64,000 bases of DNA from Channallabes apus (lineage: Eukaryota > Chordata > Actinopteri > Siluriformes > Clariidae), in assembly GCA_030522415.1 (NCBI GenBank), contig CM060121.1:19328642-19392641 (forward strand), given 5' to 3'. The notes under the pieces are model-generated. The model did no database searches. It was not told where the DNA came from and saw only the letters and a program-made list of their open reading frames with translations. A program made the translations under genes and the position numbers. Shown piece after piece: positions 21,470-34,700 of this stretch; position 1 is the stretch's first letter; each line of letters starts with the position of its first letter.

Positions 21470-24088
21470 AACCATGGGGGGGAGTCCCAAGTCTGGATAA
21501 ATGCAGAGGGTTGTGTCAGGAAGGGCATCCGACGTAAAACGTTTGCCAAATCAATGATGCGAATCAGAAATATAATTTCCATACCGGATCGTTCGTGGCC
21601 CGGGTTAACAACGACCGCCACTGGTGCTGTTGACTTACAGCGTGCCGGTGGAAATTGGGCTACTGTTGGTTGAAGGAGGAGAGGAGGAAGGCGTGTTCGA
21701 AGGCAGAGAGAGAAGAGGAAAGGCAAGAGTTTAGGAGTGAAAGTAGGGACCTTGAATGTTGGGACCATGACAGGGAAGGCAAGAGAGTTGGTTGATATGA
21801 TGCAGAGAAGGAAGGTGGATATACTGTGTGTCCAGGAGACCAGATGGAAAGGTAGCAAAGCTAGAAGCTTAGGATCAGGGTTGAAATAGTTTTACCATGG
21901 TGTGGATAGGAAAAGAAATGGAGTAGGAGTTATTCTGAAAGAGGAGTTTGTAAGGAATGTCCTAGAGGTGAAGAGAGTATCAGACAGGGTGATGAGTCTG
22001 AAGCTGGAAATTGATGGTGTGATGTTCAATGTTGTTAGTGGTTATGCTCCACAGGTAGGATGTGTGTTGGAAGAGAAGGAGAAATTCTGGAGTGAGTTAG
22101 ATGAAGTGATGCAGAGCATCCCCAGAGGTGAGCGAGTTGTAATTGGTGCAGACTTCAATGGACATGTTGGGGAAGGGAACAGAGGGATGAAAATGTGATG
22201 GGCAGGGTTGGTCTTCAGGACAGGAATGTAGAAGGACAGATGGTGGTGGACTTTGCAAAGAGGATGGAAATGGCAGTAGTAAATACTTTCTTCCAGAAGA
22301 GGCAGGAACATGGGGTCACATAAGAGATCAGTGACTGCAAGGTGTTGGTAGGGGAGAGTGTAGCCAGACAACACAGAATGGTGGTGTGTAAAATAACCCT
22401 GGTGGTGAGGAAGGTGAAGAGGACAAAGGCAGAGCAGAGGACAAAGTGGTGGAAGCTGAGAAAGGAAGAATGTTGTGTAGTCTTTAGGGAGGAGTTGAGA
22501 CAAGGTATGGGTGGTCAGGAGGTGCTTTCAGTTGACTGGACAACTACAGCCAATGTGATCAGGGAGACAGGTAAGAGGGTACTTGGTGTATCATCAGGTA
22601 AGGGAAAAGGGGACAAGGAGACTTGGTGGTGGAATGAGGAAGTCCAGGAGTGTATACAGGGAAAGGGGCTAGCTAAGAAGAAGTGGGACACTGAGAGGAC
22701 TGAAGAGAGTAGACAGGAGTACAGGGAGATGCACCGTAAGGTGAAGGTAGAGGTGGCAAAGGCCAAACAAAGAGCATATGAGGACTTGTATGCTAGGCTG
22801 GACAGTAAGGAGGGAGAGGTGGATTTGTACAGGTTGGCGAGGCAGAAAGATAGAGATGGGAAGGATGTGCAGCAGGTTAGAGTGATTAAAGATAGAGATG
22901 GAAATGTACTGACAGATGCCAGGAGGGTGATGGGAAGATGGAAGGAGTACTTTGAGGAGTTGATGAATGAGGAAAACGAAAGAGAACAAAGAGTAGAAGA
23001 GTTGACTGTTGTAGAGCAGGAAGTAGCAAATATTAGTAAAAGTGAGGTGAGAAGGGCGTTGAAGAGGATGAAGAGTGGAAAGGCTGTTGTTCCTGATGAC
23101 ATACCTGTGGAGGTCTGGAAGTGCTGAGAAGAGGTGGCAGTAGAGTTTCTGACTAGTTTGTTTAACGAGATCTTGGAGAGTGAGAGGATTCCAGAGGAAT
23201 GGAGGAGAAGTGTATTGGTGGCGATTTTTAAGAACAAGGGAGATGTGCAGAGCTGTGGCAATTACAGAGGTATAAAGCTAATGAGCCATACAATGAAGCT
23301 GTGGGAAAAGAGTAGTGGAAGCTAGGTTAAGGGCAGAGGTAAGAATTTGTGAGCAGCAATATGGTCTTATGCCTAGAAAGAGTACATCAGATGCAGTATT
23401 TGGTTTGAGGATGCTGATGGAGAAGTACAGAGAAGGTAATAAAGAGTTGCATTGTGTCTTTGTAGATTTAGAGAAAGCGTACGACAGGGTGCGAGAGAGG
23501 AGCTGTGGTGTTGTATGAGGAAGTCTGGAGTGGCAGAGAAGTATGTTAGAGTGGTGCAGGACATGTATGAGAGCTGTAAGACAGTGGTAAGAGGTGCTGT
23601 AGGTGTTACAGAAGAGTTCAAGGTGGATGTGGGTCTGCATCAAGGATCGGCTCTAAGCCCCTTTTTGTTTGCTCTAGTGATGGACAGGATGACAGATGAA
23701 GTTAGACAGGAGTCTCCATGGACTATGATGTTTGCAGATGACATTGTGCTTTGTAGCGAGAGCAGGGAACAGGTGGAGGAAAATTTGGAGAAGTGGAGGT
23801 ACGCTCTGGAAAGCAGAGGAATGAAGGTTAGCCGCAGCAAGACGGAATACATGTGTGCGAATGAGAGGGACCCAAGAGGAACAGTGAGGCTACAGGGAGC
23901 AGAGGTAAAGAAGGTGCAGGATTTTAAGTACTTAGGGTCAACGGTCGAGAGCAATGGAGAGTGTTCAAAGGGGGTGAAGAGACGAGGACACGCAGGTTGG
24001 AATGGGTGGAGAAAAGTGTCAGGTGTGTTGTGTGATAAAAGAGTATCAGCGAGAATGAAAGGAGAACTATATTGTATGGAGTGTATTA
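21470..24088 (+). mobile_element. RTE-type LINE, 3'-truncated and degenerate
   Basis: The 5' part begins near GGGAGTCCCAAGTCTGG. The apurinic endonuclease domain (about 21740-22330) shows VGTLNVGTMTG, CVQETRW, RKRNGVGVIL, VVSGYAPQVG and VVIGADFNGHVG. A linker (22342-23127) leads to the reverse transcriptase (23134-24090): ESERIPEEWRRSVLV, NYRGIKLMSH, CVFVDLEKAYDRV and the active site MMFADDIVLCSE. Frames change near 22199, 23127 and 23325-23520. Similarity stops near 24088 before the usual end of the RT domain and the 3' tail. Family by recognition: fish RTE elements of the Rex3/Expander type. Confidence 0.9.
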
Positions 24089-24149
24089 ATTAAATAGCCT
24101 TTACAGTACATAATTAGTGAATAACAAATGAGTTCATTTTTCCGGCAGA

Positions 24150-24700
24150 TTTGATTTGAGCTTTAGCAGGTTCACACAGTTCAACATCGCTTCTGTATTA
24201 AGGTTTTTGGGTATTTGCTTATGCACAGCTCTCTTAAGGTCCTACCACAGCATTTCAACTGGGTAACGGTTTGGACTTTGACTTGGCCATTCCAAAACCT
24301 TGACTCTTTTTTCTTGTTCAGCCAGTCTAATGTAGATTTACTGATGCATGTCGGATCATTGTCCTGTTGCATGACCGAATTCCAACCAAACTTTAGCTGT
24401 CAGACAGACGGCCTCATAATTGCCTCTAGAATACTCTGGTATACAGAGGAGTTCATGATCAACTCAGTGACTGCAAGGTGCCCAGGTCACGTGGCTGCAA
24501 AACAAGCCCAAATCATCATCTCTCCACCGCAGTGCTTCACATTGTATAAGAGGTGTTTCTCCTGAAATGTTATTTTCCCAAAACATAGCATTGGCCATTA
24601 AGGCCAAACAACACCATTTTGGTCTCTATCCATACGGCATTGTTCCAGATGTTTTGTGGTTTGTTCAGATGCAATTTTGTGAACCTTAGTCATGCATCCA
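24150..24700 (-). mobile_element. Tc1/mariner transposase C-terminal fragment
   Basis: Minus-strand translation in decayed frames gives MMIWACFAA, MNSSVYQSILEA, VMQQDNDPTCISKSTLDWL and LKCCGRTLRELC. These match the DDE catalytic second half of fish Tc1 transposase, the QDNDP block carrying the second catalytic Asp. No terminal repeat is evident, so this is a fragment. Confidence 0.85.
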
Positions 24701-25612
24701 TGTTTTTTTTTCCAAACAGAAGAGGAGAAGAGCTATAATTGTTTTTCAGTTCACTAGTCAATCTATAGTATGCCATCAAGTCCTTCAACTGGTTTTCACA
24801 TAATCTTTTCTCTTTATTTCATGGTGGTATAGATCACATGAATTAATGACCAGTAACCTTTTGTATGGGGTTCATGGGGTAAAAAACTATAGTAGACATA
24901 TTTCTGTGTGCATGTAAGGTGTATAAGTTGAAAGTGGGATTTCCATTATTATTGCCTTAGTTTGTTTTTCACTTAACATTCTGTTACTGGAACACAATTA
25001 CAGATCCATTTAAATGTTATCATGCTTGCTTCTCTTTGCTGTCAAACGTAGACTATAATTAGGGCTAGATCTGTCTTGCCCTCTAATGCCTGAGCTCAAA
25101 AGGGACCCCTGCTTGCTGTTTGATGTGAGCAAAGAGATAAATGTACCTACATCTGCTTTCCATGCATACAGTACCAAGATATTTAAGTATTCTGCAAAAT
25201 ATTTCCTCCTGTGTTTACAGTATATGCCTCTTCTTAATGCCTATTTCCAGTCCATCAATGGAGTGCTTCTTTTCTATATTGCCTTTAATTAATTACTGCT
25301 ATAATGGATAATTAACCTACACGTACTACGTCTTAATACAAGTAATTTCAAGTAAATCACTGCTTCACATAGACTTGAAAAATTAAACAAAACACTTCAG
25401 ACCGCTGTAACTCTACAGTAGCTGTAATTACTACAACTAGAACGATAGGCAGAACTGTAATACCAATTAATGGTGGTAACTAACAGAACTAATCTTTCTT
25501 CATGAGGCCAAAAAAGTTAATGATATTTTACTGTGATAAACAGTTCCACTGCCATATAGGATGTCAGTATTATGTGACGTAGCTAATTAATCTTTCAGAG
25601 AGCTTGCCTGGG

Positions 25613-25637
25613 TATAATAAGATATATCCATAATCCC
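25613..25637 (+). promoter_or_regulatory. Candidate rcvrn promoter (TATA-like plus CRX/OTX-type site)
   Basis: TATAATAA at 25613-25620 and TAATCCC at 25631-25637, the core recognised by the photoreceptor factors CRX and OTX2, lie 140-165 bases before the recoverin ATG. A TAATC also occurs at 25588-25592. Recoverin is a photoreceptor gene, so the placement is plausible, but such short motifs can arise by chance. Confidence 0.4.
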
Positions 25638-25776
25638 ATCAAGCACATAGCTTAGTTGGAGTCAACACGTAGAGTGACCCAAGAAGATTTACACATTGAT
25701 CTATTTGGGTATTTGGCCAAAACCACCAGAGAAAACAGGAGGAAGAGACAGTGCTGGTATAAACTTAGAATATAGC

Positions 25777-26834
25777 ATGGGAAACAGCAAGAGCAGTGCT
25801 TTGTCCAAGGAGATCTTGGAGGATCTAAAAATGAACACAAAATACAGTGAGGCTGAGCTCAGCTCCTGGTACACCACCTTCCTAAAAGAGTGTCCTAGCG
25901 GGCGCATTACTAAGGAGCAGTTTGAAGGCATCTATGCCAGCTTCTTTCCTGACGCCGACCCCACCGCGTATGCACGGCATGTTTTCCGAAGCTTTGACCT
26001 GAATGCTGATGGCACGCTGGACTTTAAGGAGTACATAATTGCATTGCATTTAACCTCCTCAGGCAAAACTCTGCACAAGCTTGAGTGGGCTTTCGCTCTG
26101 TATGATGTCGATGGCAATGGAACCATCAGCAAAAATGAAGTTCAGGAGATTGTGAAGGTGTGTATATATACTGGTGTGTGTGTGTGTGTGTGTGTGAGAT
26201 GTATTTTAATTTAGTTCAACCTGACCACGGTGTAGAAATTTTTACTTAAACAAATTAAAAATTTTACCTAAAAGATTTTATTAGTGTAGTATGAAAATCC
26301 TTAGCATCTAGGTCGAGTTAATGCATCTTTGAATCAATTAATTACTCATTCTTTGTTCTCTCAAATATAGTCAATTTTCAATATGATTCCTGTTGAAGAC
26401 CAGGACAAACTTTCCGAGGATGAGAACACACCAGAAAAGAGAGCAGATAAAATATGGAACTTTTTCCAAAAGAAAGAAAATGGTAATTACACTTTAAATG
26501 TCCACATTAAAATATGTTGTGGAACTGAATGACACCAAAAACAATTGCATTACATAGGAGTAAATTATATTTTCTGTTTTTCCATGTGGGAGAAGCATTA
26601 TACAATGTAAACAAATGTGTGCAACAAAGTGGTAACCTGGTTGGTCAATGTTTTTATGAAAATATTAGCCAGTAATAGAATATTACACTTTCACGATCTC
26701 TCATTGGCTTTGCAGATAAGATCGCAGAAGGAGAGTTCATTCAGGGAGTGATGGACAACAAAGACATTTTGAGGTTGATACAGTTTGATGAGCCAAAGAA
26801 GATACAGGACAAACTGAAGGAAAAGAAGCCATAA
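25777..26834 (+). CDS. rcvrn: Recoverin, three exons, complete
   Basis: Neuronal calcium sensor of photoreceptors that inhibits rhodopsin kinase when calcium is high. Exons 25777-26157 (127 codons), 26371-26482 and 26716-26834 give 612 nt, 203 residues plus stop, against 200 or so in mammals. MGNSKS at the start is the N-myristoylation signal of the calcium-myristoyl switch. EF-hand 1 is degenerate (CPSGRITKEQF); EF-hand 2 has DLNADGTLDFKEY, EF-hand 3 has DVDGNGTISKNE and EF-hand 4 is degenerate with a Lys-rich C-terminus (DKLKEKKP). The ATG at 25777 is chosen over the upstream in-frame ATG at 25696 because the glycine after it is needed for myristoylation. All splice sites are GT-AG and phases agree. 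A (GT)n run follows the exon 1 donor. It converges on gas7. Confidence 0.98.
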
Positions 26835-27312
26835 CATTCAGGGCCGATTTCTCCTGAGACTGTGTGCTGCTCATTTCCTGTTTACACAGCTAAACTCCTT
26901 CTATGCCATTCTGGCACTGTTTTGCTCAAGCGGACCATCTGTGTGTGCATACAGTATGAATTGTCTAAGTTAACACAGCAGAGCCATGACCCTGATCAAA
27001 TATCTGTATTACTGTTGCATGTAAACAAGCCCTTTCAATCCACAGCATGACCATGAATTTCCACCACATAAAAAAAAAAATTCTGATCCATTACTTAAGC
27101 ATCTACCGTGCATTTATTTGCTTTATTAATTTATAATAACATGATAATTGGGTAAAGTCAAAATGCTGAGAGGGTAATTAGGCTCAGGTTATCAATCTCT
27201 CTGGCGTAATCAATCCTCTTAAAATGTGAAGGTCAATCCAGGAAAACTCTTAAGCCACTGGTAGTGTTGATTTTGTGTTGATAGATTATTTGTATGTGTT
27301 TTAGTATAACTA

Positions 27313-27318
27313 AATAAA
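27313..27318 (+). terminator. Candidate rcvrn polyadenylation signal
   Basis: AATAAA about 480 bases after the recoverin stop codon, followed by T-rich sequence from 27366. The 3' untranslated region would be 26835 to about 27340. Confidence 0.45.
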
Positions 27319-27339
27319 AGCAAATTTAATTCAACAAAT

Positions 27340-27738
27340 TCCAAAAACAAATATTATTTTAGGAATTCCTTTTTTTTTAGCTTTAATTTATGAACATGTG
27401 CAAACCGGTAACAGGTCTAGCTAATGAAAATAGATTTTTCATGTTTTCTAATGGTCCTAAATGCTATTTACAGAGCAGTGTAATGCAGTGTTATGCAGGA
27501 TTGCATATTTTCCCATGTTCAAACACATTTATTGTTGGGTTGTGATGGTGGAGGCAGTGTTAGTTTCTATATTTGTTGAGGTAAATGTCCTCATTTTACC
27601 ATAGATTCAGAACACAATGAAACTACTGATAAAAAAAAAAGAAGTAATCCTGTCTCCACATTTTCACAATATCATTTGGCCCTCTTCTGGATCTGCATTC
27701 ATGAGGAGGTACAGTAGTATGGAGTTGGCTCTGTTTCC

Positions 27739-27772
<34 letters not shown>

Positions 27773-29791
27773 CAAAATGTTCTAGGCTTTGTAGACTTCA
27801 GAATCTCATTATATAAATGCAAAAGACAAATCCTACAGTTATTCATTAACATGACTATTGTTATTGTCTTTACAGGATATCATATTGTGTGTGTCGGCTA
27901 CAACGATCTGTCAGAGGTTTCTTATTGATGACTATCACAGTCAGGTATTATTAACAAATGAGGGATTTGTTTCTGTTGATCTAAGGTGTAAGTCAGTTCA
28001 TTTCTCAGGTTTGAAAGTTTACAATTGTGCATGTTTTTAAAATAGGTCAATGCTCTGTGTCTACTTAAGTACTTAATAGGTACTTAACTTTTATTTTTTT
28101 TAATTAACTAACTCATTTTGGTCTCTGGTATGTATTGCATTTTAAGGGGAATACATGTAGAAATAAATCATAAATCATAGCAGCTCTGCTACAATGGAAA
28201 CCTTGCATACCTTTCATTTCTCTGCTCCTTCTTTGGCATGTTGCTGCTCTGCTTTGCCAGAGCTTTGGGGGAATGGTGAGAAATACAGTCATGGGCTTAT
28301 TTGTTACTTTGGATTAGGCTAATTCATGGCCTGGTTTCAAGAGTGGAATCCTGAGCTGCTGGAGCTGATTGGACCTGATGGAGTTGTAGGAGGACTGGTG
28401 CCAGAAGGCTACATTTCATCTGCTTAAATGGATCAGTTACAATGGCTGGGTTATTAAGGTGATGTGCAGCGGGAAATTAGACTTTCAGAAAGATGTTGTC
28501 ATCCTGTTCTCGTTGTTGCGGAAAATAAAATGTAGTTAAAATAATTAGATTTCATTATTATTTCTTTATTTTGGTGATTTCATGGGCATATTCAACAGAA
28601 ACATGATGATTCCATGAACATGTTGTATTTATGGGGACCATTAATTCGTAAGCAAATAAATCAACAATTACAGCATTTTTTAAAGATCTAGTTACATACA
28701 CATACATTTAACAAAACATTTTCTTTTTTAAAATACACATAATGCACAATGTTCAAGTTATTACACGTGTAATTCTGAAATGGACAATGCTAGACATGCA
28801 AACCTGCATAAAGGTACAGCAGCTACGCCCAGTGTTAAGCAAAAGAGGAATGATAATCAGTAGAAAATGAACTTTATTTAAAAAGAGGGGTGGGGGGGGG
28901 GGGGGCTTCTGTGTACTACCTGAAAATATCTGAGCATGTGCCCTTTCTTTAAACAATCAACTGTTGAAACCCATAGATCTTTTGTTTTATACATGACGTG
29001 ATACAGATTTACACCCATCCCCATACGCTCCCATTCAGCTCAGAGTCCCTGCATGGATTTATATCTAAACATACACTTAGAGTAAGACATTAACACAGAA
29101 CAAAGATGAATGCAATAAAAACATGCAGCTGCTTTCCTGTAGACTGCTTTATCGATTTCTAATCATGTTTATCCATTATGCATCAGTTAACTCAAATTAT
29201 TGCTCTTTTTTTCTGCAGACAGCCTTGATTTATGCTTGATAAAAAATATTTTAAAAATCTTTAAAATATCTGATCCATTTTTAATGGCTTTTCTGTACTT
29301 TTCCTACGTGCTGCATCTCCAAGTTATGTCCAGATTTCATTGGGCCGCATTAATCGAACATTTAGTAAAATTGTGTAAAAATATTTTTGTAGGCCAGACC
29401 ATACTGAAAAATTCCCTCAGTTTTATAAAGGTTTTTTGTTACAGCAGACTTTCTCTGCACTATATATGTAATCAGATGATGTTCTAGTGACATTGGTGTT
29501 TTACAGCAATAAAAAACGGTCCTTAAAATAAACCCATAACATGATGCTTACTTCATGACGAACAAGCATGGTGAGCGAGTGTTGTCCTCACAAAATGTTG
29601 TACTATGTCCACTACCACAGATCTACACCTCTTCCTCATGTCTTGTCATGTTTGCATGAATTCATTTCAGATTGCTTTCTCAAGTAACTCATCTATTATA
29701 TGATTATACTGTAATGATATTTTAAAGCAGTCACTCAAGGGAGTCTCCTTCTACATAAATATGTACAAACCCAGCTCTTGTAGGGTATGAA

Positions 29792-29849
<58 letters not shown>

Positions 29850-30976
29850 TGTATATATACATACTTTTTAATATGAAATTAACCTGCTTTTAATTTTTTG
29901 CGTAAATTTACTCAGTTTACAAATAAATACTGTAAGTTCGTTTCTAAGAATCGGGACCTCCAGTGTGTGTGTGTGGGGGGGGGGAATGAAAATCTGAAAT
30001 AAATTTTGCTAATATTATATAAATGATTTAATGGGTACAGTATTCAGCTGTGCCCCCCCATCCCCACCCCTTCCCCAACATGAACAGGTCTCAATTTTAA
30101 AAATGTTTAACCGAGATCTCAATACGTGAACAATCCCACATTAACTTACTATTACACAAGGATTTGCAGAGGATATGCTTATGACATTTGCAGACACCAA
30201 AAAAGAAACAACACGCTCGCACACACACACACATACACATATTTACATCTATATACAGACATATAACATACTGTATAATGAACATTCCAAGACAAAACTT
30301 TAGGCACTAAAAGGTGTACATTATACACTCTTAGAAACCTTAAGGGCTTGTCTGTTATCCCTCTGGGGGGGGGGGGGGTTCTTTAAAGGTTCTACATAGA
30401 CCTATGCAATAGTGTGATTACTTTCAGAAAGAGTAGTAGCAAAGAACCTTTTAATTATACATTAAAGTCTTAAAGAACCCTTAAAGAACCCTCCATTCCA
30501 AGAGTGTACATAATACAAATCATGATGTCACATTTTACTGTCACATATACTGTACAAGTACTATAATATACATGTATATGTGACAAATAAATGTTTCTTT
30601 TTTATTTAAATTAAAGCATTTTCTACACTCAGCTTTAAACACCAGCTCTAATAACTTCTATATCTCAACTTGAAATGAAAAAGCAGAATGAGATTATGAT
30701 GTAGTTGATCATGTTCTGCATAAAGAAGTTTCTTGGCTTTGCTTGAGGAAAAATTACATGATTGGGCTTATGAATACAGTGTTTTGCAGACACATACTCT
30801 ATGGACATAGTCAGTGGGCTGGAACTGTTTTACACAAATATTATTCTGTAGATGAAACCGAACTATTCATCACTGCATTTCTAAGAACTAAATGCTTCTT
30901 TGCAAAACACGTCTGCAAAAATATTTTTCAAAAATATCCGTACCTAGATAATGCATTTTGTTTAGGCTGTTTTCTT

Positions 30977-31007
<31 letters not shown>

Positions 31008-31763
31008 GTCAGGAAGAGTTCATGTTGTAGATTTAGGTAGGGTATGAATGTAATAAAAATTCCATATAATTTCTCATTGCAATGACATTACAGATATAAC
31101 AACATAACTATACAGTGACACTAGAATAGAATATTATTTTGCACAAATTCTACATCTGGGATCATGCTGGTTATTTAGGTTCAGACTGCTGGCTATGTCA
31201 GACTGCAGCTGGATTCACCTGCAGAATGAATTTTGAACACTACGATAAATGACGGATTTGCCTTTTTTTTTTTTAACCATTATTTTACAGAAATAATGGC
31301 CTGCATGCTTCCTAATGGGGTCATATTTCAGCATTCGTATGTGTTCCCATATGCAACATGAATGTTGCCTGACTGTTGTTAACTGCAACAAGTATTTTAA
31401 AAAGTTTGTCTGTTTACATTGTGTAAATGCATATGATTAACATGTTGAATCAGGAAGTAAAAGGACAAGATCTGTGTGTGCTGATCGATCGATAAGGCTG
31501 GTGGATTTTTAATCATGCAAAACGAAGTGCTGAGTAGATTAATGCACTCTGTCTGTGACCTGTTGGATATAAATGATATCACCACTCTTTGTAAGGTTGT
31601 AAGTCCCTGGAAAATATTGAAGGATGCAAATGCTGGCTTGAGTGGGACAATGCTGTTATGGCTTTGGCCCGAGAACTTGGAGTGTTGTACAGACAGACAG
31701 GCAGACTTGAAAAGTGTGTGAGGGATGTGTGTGGTTGTCTTCTAATATGGGGGTTAGTGTCCT
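27340..31763. other. Intergenic stretch and probable gas7 3' UTR
   Basis: Between two convergent genes. It contains a (GT)n at 27740-27769, a G run near 28887-28905, an (AT)n at 29794-29846, a short TIR element at 30326-30506 and an ATT run near 30977-31008. Open frames are short and AT-rich, with no recognisable protein. Part of the right side probably belongs to the gas7 3' untranslated region, whose end I cannot place. Confidence 0.5.
30326..30506. mobile_element. Short TIR element (MITE) with CACTCTT ends
   Basis: Begins CACTCTTAGAAACC and ends CCAAGAGTG, flanked by TA on both sides (30324-30325 and 30507-30508). The inside has repeated AAAGAACC and AGGTTCT motifs in inverted order and a run of 13 or so G. 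It has no coding capacity. Confidence 0.7.
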
Positions 31764-34700
31764 CTAAATGTCCATGTCCACAGGTCTCAGATCCCCTGTC
31801 TTGTGCTCCCGTACCCATAGTTCTCTGTCTTTGGCTGGAACCACACTCTGGAGGAGCTGGTCCACTGGCTCCAGGGTCTACAACACACATATCAAATATT
31901 ATTCATTTTTCAGATTGAACATTTAATGTGTTTCAACCTATTCTAAATACAGAGACAAACAAAATATGCATCATCCTTTTTAAAACCCCATTACGTGATG
32001 GATTTCTGGTGTTTATTTATGACCACTCCTACTTCAGGTATATAAAACAGATAAGTACGTATACAGAGTGCCACCGTTTTCATCCCAATATACAGTACAG
32101 TATACTGTAGACATGCATATACTGTAATTCCAACAGAATGATTCTTCACTCTCATTCACGAGAGCATCACTGTACTTAATTGTAGCTGTAAAATAAAGAG
32201 ACCTCTCTGTTTATTACTGTGTCTAACACTGATATTTGGCCGCCGGCCATCATTAAATCTACAGCTTTCACTATGAGTGAAAGCTTAAAAAAAGCTTGTT
32301 TGTTTACACCACTTGTTTACTCAGGTCTGTCTTGGACAGCTTGGTGACCGAAGCTCTAAGTGGTAGGATTTGCTAAAGCGTTTAGTTCTGGATGAAAGAT
32401 GTGGAGCATGCACTTTTAGTAACGAGATCATGGTTAATCCTTTAGCTGGACTAGTGAGCTGTTGTACTGTAAGAAAAGTGTGCATGGAAGTGCTGCATCT
32501 GATATTGCTGTATAGGAAGAATATTTGCGTACTGGCCCGACAAAAACTTTCACATGGTTAAATGTAAACATTTTCTCCTGTATAAATTTTGAGCGCTACA
32601 GGTTTTCCTGGAATGAATAACACTAGATTTCGTCATGTGACGTCAGTAGACCCCCAAAGTGAAAAAGCAATTCCGCGGAATGATGTCTAAACTGCCTAAA
32701 ATCAATATAATTGGATTTTTAAAATGTATTTATTTATTTTTTGAAAACCTGCAAAAGCTTAGAATTTATATTCGTTCACTCACTCCTAGTCTATACCACT
32801 TTATCCTATGTACAGGGTTTCAGGGGGCCTGGAGCCTATCCCAGGGCAGAAGGCAGGGTACAAGAGTAGAAGGGTGCCATTCCATCGTGGGGCACACACA
32901 CATACACACATGCTCGGGCAATTTGGGAATACCAATTAGTGTAATCTGAATGGGGGAGAGGCAGCGCGGTGGTGTAGTGGTTAGCACTGTCGCCTTGCAC
33001 CTCCAGGGTCTGGGTTCGATTCCCCGGCCAGGCTCGATTCCCGTCTCTGTGTGCATGGAGTTTGCATGTTCTCCCCGTGCTTGGTGGGTTTCCTCCGGGT
33101 ACTCCGGTTTCCTCCCACAGTCCAAAGATATGCAGGTTAGACTAATTGCCGTTCCCAAATTGCCCGTAGTGTGTGAGTGTGTGTATGTGTGTGTGCCCTG
33201 CGATGGATTGGCACCCTGTCCAGGGTGTACCCCGCCTAGTGCCCGAAGTCTCCTGGGATAGGCTCCAGGTCCCCCGCGACCCTGAACACAGGATTAAGCG
33301 GTATAGAAGATGAATGAATGAATGAATAGTGGAGCAAACCCGGACCCTGGAGGTGCAATTCACCAGTTTGACACCACTGTGCCACCTAAATATATTTCCT
33401 CAACATTTATTATTTTTTTAAGCCTTACAATTTGCACAAATTACTACATTAGCCAATGTTCATTACGGATTAAAGAAATAAGCTCATAAATGCAAAGTGA
33501 TGGTGTTAAAACAATATGTGAGTCTTTCCATTACTTACACTTTGGTTGAACATGTCTGTTTCACGACGTAGAGTTGTGTACTGGAGCAGGTGCTGCTGTA
33601 TCATCTCCACCCTCTCCACTTCAAGCCTTTCCAACTCCTGTGCAAGAAATCAGATGTGAGAAATCTGGGATACTATAAATGTGTCTAAGAATATTATCTA
33701 ACATTTATATTCAAAACAAGAATACAAATTGGGATTCAGATTAGGAATGTACAACAATTCTCCAGATTGGAAATAAAGTATGAGATTTCCTGACAAACAG
33801 TTTGGGCTACATACGTTGTTTAAATATATACGTTTAATTACCAGACTTGTAGTGACCATCTCTTCAAACCACTTAGATTGAGCTTGATTGTAGAGATCCA
33901 CACAGCGCATCAAGTCATCACCTATTACCAGCAAAACAGACATTCCTTTGCTTACAGAACCACAGACTCAGAGCTTTTTCACACCAGCAGGAGGCAGTCA
34001 CAGCTCAGACTTAGCTCAAAATAATATATCCTGTATATATTCCCTGGACAATATACTAAAATGAAAAAAAAAAAAAAAAACAATCTGGACCATTTGAACA
34101 TAATTGTATAGCTAAGATTGAGGAACCAAATATACACCATTTAAACAAAGTGACATATCCATGTATATTGGAATGAGCTGGTGCTTTTATTAATGTTTGC
34201 CTAAATAATTGGGAAAATATGATAACTGACATCAAGTAAGCAGCATCTAACCATGAATGATGTTTCCTATTTACAGCGGGAACTGTGCGTAGGTGTGTGT
34301 CAGTAGGGCTATACTTCTGAGCTCATCACCAAAAAAAAAAAAAAAAAAGGCATGCTGACACTTCTACATTTAAATGTGCAATGTGCGTCAGAGTAGAATA
34401 CAGAGCAGGAATTCAGTAAGGATTGCTGATTAGCCAAGCTGGAATATGTTTTTTCTTTCTTTTTTTTTTTCATTTAAATGCAGCCATATATAGTATATAG
34501 TTTACTGCTACTGCTGAGAGTTATAATAAACTGCATCTTCCCTGAACACTCACCCCCTGTAAACTCCAATTCCTGTATTGTTACAACCTAGAACTGCAAT
34601 AGATCTTGTACACTATATTCCCAAAAGTATTTGCTTGCCTGCTTTCACATGCAAATGAACTTCAGTAACATCAAATTCTTAATCCATAGGGTTTAATATG

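Noticed and set aside
22042..23261. Long minus-strand open frames across 22042-22503 and 22515-23261
   Set aside because: They are antisense to the RTE coding strand. Their Leu/Ser-rich composition mirrors its Glu/Lys/Arg-rich codons and no family is matched.
25696..25776. Upstream in-frame ATG for recoverin
   Set aside because: The ATG at 25777 gives the conserved MGNSKS myristoylation start and the expected family length.
31579..31890. Minus-strand frame over the gas7 last exon, reading MCVVDPGASG
   Set aside because: It is a shifted frame of the true last exon, which reads LEPVDQLL to PVDMDI.
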